A stretch of DNA of 10,513 bases, taken from Solirubrobacterales bacterium (lineage in GTDB: Bacteria > Actinomycetota > Thermoleophilia > Solirubrobacterales > Solirubrobacteraceae). The position numbers were made by a program, and so were the translations under genes. The notes under the pieces are model-generated. The model was given only the letters and a program-made list of their open reading frames with translations, searched no databases and was not told the DNA's origin. Shown here piece after piece: positions 6,498 through 10,513 of the stretch (position 1 is its first letter; every line of letters begins with the position of its first letter). Location: contig JAFMRN010000055.1 in the NCBI GenBank assembly GCA_017354065.1, forward strand, positions 1-10,513, in the 5' to 3' direction.

Positions 6498-6513
6498 GAC
6501 AGACCTGTCTGTC
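6498..6513. promoter_or_regulatory. Proximal TetR-family operator, 16-bp palindrome with the same core
   Basis: GACAGAC (6498-6504), CT, GTCTGTC (6507-6513) repeats the core of the distal site exactly but lacks its outer bases. The centres of the two sites are 43 bp apart, close to four helical turns, so two dimers would sit on the same DNA face. The site ends 18 bases before the exporter start, where binding would block transcription or elongation. Confidence 0.8.
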
Positions 6514-6531
6514 CGAACCTTGGAGACGCCC

Positions 6532-7725
6532 GTGAGACTTCCACCTAGAGCTGCCTTCGCGCTGCTTGCGTCAGCCGCGCTGACGCTGCTGACCTCCTCC
6601 AGCGCGCCGACCCCGCTGTATGCCACCTACCAGGCGCGCTGGGGCTTCAACGACCTGACCCTGACCGTGATCTTCGGCGCTTACGCGGTCGCGGTGCTGG
6701 TCTCACTGCTGGTGTTCGGGTCGCTGTCCGACCATGTCGGCCGCCGGCCGCCACTGATCATCGGCCTGGCCGCCCAGGCGCTGGTGATGCTCGTGTTCGC
6801 GTTTGCGGGCAACCTTGATGTGCTGCTCGCGGCGCGCGTCCTCCAGGGGATCGCGACCGGCGCCGCGCTGGGCGCGATCGGCGCCGGGATGGTCGACCTC
6901 CACCCTGAGCGCGGGCCCGTGGTCAACTCGTCCGCGCTGATGGCCGGGACCGCCAGCGGCTCGCTGTTGGCAGCCCTGTTCGTGCAGTTCCTGCCGGCCC
7001 CGACCGAGCTGGTCTACCTGGTCCTCGGCGGAGTGTTCGCGCTGCAGGCGATCGGGGTCTTCGCGATCAGCGAAACCTCCAGCCGGATCCCGGGCGCTAA
7101 AGCGGCGCTGATGCCGACGCTGGCGCTGCCCCAGCAGGTCCGCGGTCCGGTGATCACGGCCACGCCGATCCTGGTCGCCGCCTGGGCGTTGGGCGGGTTC
7201 TACGCGTCGCTCGGTCCGGATGTCGCTCAGGCGGTGGCGGGCAGCAAGTCAATGATCCTGGCGGGTGTGGTGCTGTTCCTGCTAGCGGGCACCGCGTCAT
7301 TGGCGATGCTGCGCTTCGGCCACATCGAGCCGCGCCGCTTCGCGCTTGCGGGCGGGGTCGGGATCATCGTCGGCTCGGGCCTGCTGCTGGTCGGGATCGC
7401 GACCCGCTCGCTGCCGGTCTTCCTGATCGGGACGTTCCCGGCGGGGTTCGGGTTCGGTGCCGGCTTCCAGGGTGGGCTGCGCACGATCGTGGTCAAGGCC
7501 GAGCCGCATGAGCGCGCCGGGGTGGTCTCGGTCGCCTATGTGATCTCGTACCTGTCACTCGGCCTGCCGGCGATCCTGGCCGGGGTGCTGGTGGTCCACT
7601 CATCACTCACCCAGGTCTCCGAGGAGCTCGGCGCTGCGGTGATCGCGCTCGCCGCGTTGACCACGCTGGGCCTGGCGTGGACGCTGCGCCGTGAAGCCCA
7701 GCAGCTTGCAACCGCGGCCGCGTGA
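6532..7725 (+). CDS. MFS transporter, drug/proton antiporter (DHA1) type
   Basis: A 397-residue inner-membrane exporter of the major facilitator superfamily. The first helix begins at about residue 8 (AFALLASAALTLLTS), followed by PTPLYATYQARWGF. Motif A, GSLSDHVGRR (63-72), links helices 2 and 3, and RVLQGIATGAALGAIG (102-117) is the motif B region of helix 4. Hydrophobic stretches continue to about residue 385, consistent with 12 helices. The GTG at 6532 is chosen because GGAG lies six bases upstream and both operator palindromes lie before it. The longer frame from 6403 would translate through the operators. The stop is followed 11 bases later by the regulator's preferred start, so the pair forms an operon. 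The substrate is not predictable; a toxic small molecule that also binds the regulator is likely. Confidence 0.9.
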   Translation: MRLPPRAAFALLASAALTLLTSSSAPTPLYATYQARWGFNDLTLTVIFGAYAVAVLVSLLVFGSLSDHVGRRPPLIIGLAAQALVMLVFAFAGNLDVLLAARVLQGIATGAALGAIGAGMVDLHPERGPVVNSSALMAGTASGSLLAALFVQFLPAPTELVYLVLGGVFALQAIGVFAISETSSRIPGAKAALMPTLALPQQVRGPVITATPILVAAWALGGFYASLGPDVAQAVAGSKSMILAGVVLFLLAGTASLAMLRFGHIEPRRFALAGGVGIIVGSGLLLVGIATRSLPVFLIGTFPAGFGFGAGFQGGLRTIVVKAEPHERAGVVSVAYVISYLSLGLPAILAGVLVVHSSLTQVSEELGAAVIALAALTTLGLAWTLRREAQQLATAAA

Positions 7726-7736
7726 GGCAAACTGAG

Positions 7737-8321
7737 ATGACCATGGCTCTAGCCGAAAAACAGTCCCCGCGTGAACGGCTGCTGCAAGCCGCCGACCAGC
7801 TCTTCTACGCGGAGGGCATCCAATCGGTGGGGATCGACCGCGTGATCGAGCGCGCCGGCGTCGCCAAGGCGTCGCTGTACAGCAGCTTCGGTTCCAAGGA
7901 GGAGCTGGTGCGCGCTTACCTCGATGAGCGCCATCAGCGCTTGCTGGCGCGCCGCCGCCGCGCGGCCGAGTCCGCCGACAGCCCCGCCAACGCGATCCTC
8001 GCGATGTTTGATCAGATGGGATCTGAGATGAAGCGGCCCGAGTACAACGGCTGTGCCTTCTCCCGTGCGACCGCCGAGACGCCCGAGGGTGGAGTGATCA
8101 ACGACGCCGCGGACCGCTGGCGCGCTGACATCCTGGCGCTCTACCGCGAGTACGCCGCTGCCGCGGGAGCATCAGACCCAAACGGATTGGCCATCCAACT
8201 CCGGATGCTCGCCGACGGCGGTTCACAAGCGGGCAAGCTTGACCGCGATCCGGCGCTGCCCGGGCTGCTCCGCCAGGCGGTCCAGGCGCTGTTGGACGCC
8301 GAGCTTCCTACTCCTCGATAG
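7737..8321 (+). CDS. TetR/AcrR-family transcriptional regulator
   Basis: A 194-residue repressor-type protein. The N-terminal domain reads RERLLQAADQLFYAEGIQSVGIDRVIERAGVAKASLYSSFGSKEELV (about 12-58) and holds the classic TetR helix-turn-helix. The C-terminal helical domain, with YNGCAFSRATAE, would bind the inducer and form the dimer. The ATG at 7737 has GTGAGG nine bases upstream. A GTG at 7722 overlaps the exporter stop by four bases and would add five residues, but has no Shine-Dalgarno. The regulator most likely binds the two palindromes upstream of the exporter. Because it lies in the same operon it would also control itself. The last 14 bases overlap the tail of the opposing Uma2-type gene. 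Confidence 0.92.
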   Translation: MTMALAEKQSPRERLLQAADQLFYAEGIQSVGIDRVIERAGVAKASLYSSFGSKEELVRAYLDERHQRLLARRRRAAESADSPANAILAMFDQMGSEMKRPEYNGCAFSRATAETPEGGVINDAADRWRADILALYREYAAAAGASDPNGLAIQLRMLADGGSQAGKLDRDPALPGLLRQAVQALLDAELPTPR

Positions 8322-8832
8322 CCGGCCAGCGCAGCCGGTTGTGGAGTTCGGCGGCGCTGAGGGCGATCACGCGACTCGTCTCGACCCTCGCGTAGCGTCC
8401 GTCGGCGTCCAGCGCGAACCAGTCGACGCTGCGCCGCTGCGGGTCGACGATCAGTACCTCATCAACGTGATGGCCGGCGTAGAAGTCGAACTTGTTCCAG
8501 CTGTCGTCTCCGGGGGAGAGGATCTCCAGCACCAGAGCCGCGGTCTCCGTGCTGCGGGTCCGGAAGATTCCACCGTCGGGGCAGCGGTAGTCGTGTTCTG
8601 ATTCGCCGAGGTTGAAGCTGCTGATTCCGGGTTCCAGTCCGGCGGCGCGGGCCAGGGGCCCGAGCAGCTCGGCCAGCTGCTGCTGGATGTCTAGATGCGC
8701 TCTGGACGGATCTGGACTCATGTGCAGCACCCCTTCCCAAACCTCATCGTGGCGGTCCGCGCCGGCGCGGCGGCGGCGTTCCAGCAGCTCCTGAAGCGCG
8801 TCAGGCGGTGGATCTAGGGTGAGCACGCGCAC
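8308..8832 (-). CDS. Uma2-family (DUF820) PD-(D/E)XK nuclease-like protein
   Basis: A 174-residue protein of a widespread restriction-endonuclease-fold family with mostly unknown cellular roles. It opens with DEVWEGVLHMSPDPSRAHLDIQQQLAELL, the usual N-terminal Uma2 pattern. The probable active-site residues are Asp86 (CPDGGIF), Glu103 (LVLEILSPGDD) and Lys114 (WNKFDFYAG), followed by VDEVLIVDP and a strand ending VDWFALDADGRY. The start is set at the GTG at 8832 because a TAATCT box lies seven bases upstream on the same strand, as in leaderless genes, and the frame before it does not match the family. It is convergent with tetR, overlapping by 14 bases, and divergent from the next VOC-like gene. 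It stands alone, with no methylase or toxin partner nearby. Confidence 0.85.
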   Translation of the reverse strand: MRVLTLDPPPDALQELLERRRRAGADRHDEVWEGVLHMSPDPSRAHLDIQQQLAELLGPLARAAGLEPGISSFNLGESEHDYRCPDGGIFRTRSTETAALVLEILSPGDDSWNKFDFYAGHHVDEVLIVDPQRRSVDWFALDADGRYARVETSRVIALSAAELHNRLRWPAIEE

Positions 8833-8839
8833 TACTCGC

Positions 8840-8845
8840 AGATTA
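8840..8845 (-). promoter_or_regulatory. Candidate -10 box (TAATCT) for a leaderless Uma2-family mRNA
   Basis: On the minus strand TAATCT is followed by seven bases and then the GTG at 8832, the spacing expected if transcription begins at or next to the start codon. The only purine run upstream (GGGGG) is on the far side of this box, so it would not be in the message. No strong -35 was found. Confidence 0.45.
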
Positions 8846-8884
8846 CCCCCGCGCTCAACCGCGGCAGCAGGCATCATTCCCGTT

Positions 8885-9556
8885 GTGATCACCGAGACCC
8901 ACACGATCGACCCGGACCTGTTCAACGAGCCGCGCGAGCCCGAGCTGGCGGAGCTGGCCATCACCGACCCGCCCGAGAAGTGGGCGGCGCTCGGTTTCGA
9001 CGTCGACGAGCGCGACAACCTCGACCTCGGTGGCGTGCGCCTGCGCCTGGGCAAGCGAAACCAGCAAAACGCGCAGACCGGGATCGTCTCCTGGTCGTTG
9101 CGGCGGGTGAACGCGATGGGATCGATCGACGGCCTGGCGACCCCGGTCCCACAGACCCTGCGCCCGCCGCCGTTCAAGACCCACCCGAACGGCGCCACCG
9201 GCCTTGATCACCTCGTGATCATCACGCCCGACTTTGATCGCAGCGCGGCGGCGCTGAAGCGCGCCGGACTGGCCCTGAAGCGCACCCAGGACATCGGCCG
9301 TGGCCGCCAGGGCTTCCGCCGGATCGGCCCGGCGATCCTCGAGCTGGTGGCCGCGCCCGGCTCCAACGGGGAGGCCGACCCGTTCTTCTGGGGGATCGTG
9401 GCCGTCGTGGTCAACCTCGACGAGTTGAAACAGCAGCTCGGTGATCAGCTCTCAGATATCCGCCCCGCCCAGCAGGAGGGCCGCCGGATAGCGACGCTGC
9501 GGTCAGCTGCGGGCCTTGGCTGTGCGCTGGCGTTCATGACCCCAGAGCCGCGGTAA
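8885..9556 (+). CDS. Two-module VOC-like (glyoxalase-fold) protein
   Basis: A protein of 223 residues from the GTG at 8885. A first half-module (about 30-75) contains WAALGFDVDERDNLDLGGVRLRL and GIVSWSL. After a Pro-rich linker (PPPFKTHPNG), the second module starts at GLDHLVIITPDFDRSAAALKRAGLALKRTQD, with His109 at a usual metal position, and continues through FRRIGPAILELVA, whose Glu is the matching ligand, to the end. Small actinobacterial proteins of this type are annotated only as VOC family, and the substrate is unknown. The start is uncertain: the GTG lacks a good Shine-Dalgarno, and the frame is open back to 8819, which would overlap the divergent gene. The next gene, a helicase, begins right after its stop. 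Confidence 0.72.
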   Translation: MITETHTIDPDLFNEPREPELAELAITDPPEKWAALGFDVDERDNLDLGGVRLRLGKRNQQNAQTGIVSWSLRRVNAMGSIDGLATPVPQTLRPPPFKTHPNGATGLDHLVIITPDFDRSAAALKRAGLALKRTQDIGRGRQGFRRIGPAILELVAAPGSNGEADPFFWGIVAVVVNLDELKQQLGDQLSDIRPAQQEGRRIATLRSAAGLGCALAFMTPEPR

Positions 9557-9570
9557 TAGATTCCACTGGC

Positions 9571-10513
9571 ATAGATCCGCTAGCGCCCTTCAGCACCACA
9601 ACGCGCGACTGGTTCAACCGCGCCTTCTCCGAGCCGACCGAGGCCCAGGCGCTTGCCTGGCCGGCGATAGCCTCCGGTAAGCACACGCTGATCTCCGCGC
9701 CGACCGGGTCGGGCAAGACGCTTGCGGCCTTTCTGTGGGCCATCGACCAACTCGCTTTTCGGCGGGGGAACTCAAAGTCCCCCGCCGTCGTCTACGTCTC
9801 GCCGCTGAAGGCACTCAGCTACGACGTGGACCGCAACCTCCGGGTCCCTTTGGCCGGGATCGGCGCGGACCTGAGCGTCGCGGTGCGCACCGGTGACACG
9901 CCCCAGGGTGAGCGCCAGAAGATGCTGCGCAACCCGCCCGACATCCTGATCACCACGCCCGAGTCGCTGTATCTGATGCTGACCGGCCAGGCCCAGCATC
10001 TGTTCAGCGGCACCCGCTGGCTGATCATCGATGAGATCCACGCGGTCGCTTCCACCAAGCGCGGCGCGCACCTGGCGCTGACACTGGAGCGCCTCAGCAA
10101 CCTGGCCGGGCACGAGCCACAGCGGATCGGGCTGTCCGCGACCCAGAACCCGCTGGCGGAGATCGGCCGCTTCCTGGGCGGCCGGACCCGTGAGGTGCAG
10201 GTGGTCGACGCTGGGGTCTCCAAGCCGCTGGATCTGAAGATCCAGGTGCCGGTCGAATCGATGGCCCAGCCCGATGACGGGCCGGCCGAGCGCGCCGAAC
10301 TGGACCCGCTGGCCGGCAGCGAGCCGACCCGGAACAGCATCTGGCCGGCGATCTACCCACAGCTGCTGGAGCTGGTCAGGGCCCACCGCTCAACGATCAT
10401 CTTCGTGAACGCTCGCCGCGGGGCGGAGCGGCTTGCACTGCGGCTGAACGAGCTGGCCGAAGCAGAAATCGCGCGCGCCCACCACGGCTCGCTCGCACGG
10501 GAGGAGCGCACCA
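9571..10513 (+). CDS. Lhr-like ATP-dependent DEAD/DEAH-box helicase, N-terminal part, runs off the right edge
   Basis: Lhr-type superfamily 2 helicases are large 3'-to-5' translocases linked to DNA repair; about 314 codons are present here. Numbering from 9571, the Q-motif-like PTEAQALAWPAI is at 22-33, Walker A APTGSGKT at 43-50, motif Ia YVSPLKALSYD, then TTPESLYLML, Walker B DEIH at 154-157 with the Lhr-typical AVASTKRGAHLAL after it, motif III SAT at 189-191 in GLSATQNPLAEIGRFLGG, and the second RecA domain begins with STIIFVNARRGAERLALRLNEL (FVNARR at 278-283). The frame is open back to the TGA at 9442-9444, yet no ATG, GTG or TTG lies in frame before Walker A; the first is a GTG at 9826. 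The ATA at 9571 is chosen because the following DPLAPF matches the usual N-terminus. A second ATA at 9556 overlaps the VOC stop by one base. Family assignment is firm; the start is not. Confidence 0.85.
   Translation, partial: MDPLAPFSTTTRDWFNRAFSEPTEAQALAWPAIASGKHTLISAPTGSGKTLAAFLWAIDQLAFRRGNSKSPAVVYVSPLKALSYDVDRNLRVPLAGIGADLSVAVRTGDTPQGERQKMLRNPPDILITTPESLYLMLTGQAQHLFSGTRWLIIDEIHAVASTKRGAHLALTLERLSNLAGHEPQRIGLSATQNPLAEIGRFLGGRTREVQVVDAGVSKPLDLKIQVPVESMAQPDDGPAERAELDPLAGSEPTRNSIWPAIYPQLLELVRAHRSTIIFVNARRGAERLALRLNELAEAEIARAHHGSLAREERT

Noticed and set aside
6403..6531. Extended N-terminus of the MFS exporter from the ATG at 6403
   Set aside because: It would translate a hairpin and both operator palindromes, and lacks a Shine-Dalgarno. 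The GTG at 6532 has one and begins directly before the first membrane helix.
9772..10386. Minus-strand open frame of 204 codons opposite the helicase
   Set aside because: Shadow of the helicase frame, which carries Walker A, DEIH and SAT motifs.

Overview
The window is GC-rich DNA, dense with genes, and looks like the chromosome of a high-GC actinobacterium. The SnoaL-tailed ECF sigma factor, the family 5 uracil-DNA glycosylase, the Ser-linker NTF2-like lipoprotein, the Lhr-type helicase and the apparently leaderless genes behind TANNNT boxes fit that phylum. A Thermoleophilia/Solirubrobacterales-type host is a guess, not something the sequence proves. No rRNA, tRNA, insertion sequence, phage gene or CRISPR array was seen.

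Layout. (1) Positions 1-2146, minus strand: the N-terminal 516 codons of a circularly permuted ATP-grasp type 2 protein, which runs off the left edge. Upstream of it lies a short secreted lipoprotein gene, separated by a GC-rich hairpin that could act as a terminator. (2) Positions 2263-4822, plus strand: rmlD and rmlB, two steps of dTDP-L-rhamnose synthesis, joined by a 4-base GTGA overlap. A family 5 uracil-DNA glycosylase follows 17 bases later. (3) Positions 4927-6396: a small VOC (glyoxalase-fold) protein and a SigG-like ECF sigma factor with a SnoaL-like C-terminal domain, 18 bases apart. They lie behind a leader with a perfect 16-bp palindrome and a possible Shine-Dalgarno-masking hairpin. 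(4) Positions 6532-8321: an MFS exporter and its TetR-family regulator, preceded by two palindromes with the same core, the probable TetR operators. (5) Positions 8308-9556: a minus-strand Uma2-family nuclease-like gene, convergent with tetR, and a divergent two-module VOC-like gene. (6) Position 9571 to the right edge: the N-terminal part of an Lhr-like DEAD/DEAH helicase with no ATG, GTG or TTG start in frame before its Walker A motif.

Most genes are ordinary housekeeping or accessory functions, and no wholly new multi-gene system is evident. The points that most deserve a second look are the missing helicase start codon, the twin operators whose centres lie 43 bp apart, and the mutually exclusive base pairings in the leader of the VOC/sigma pair.
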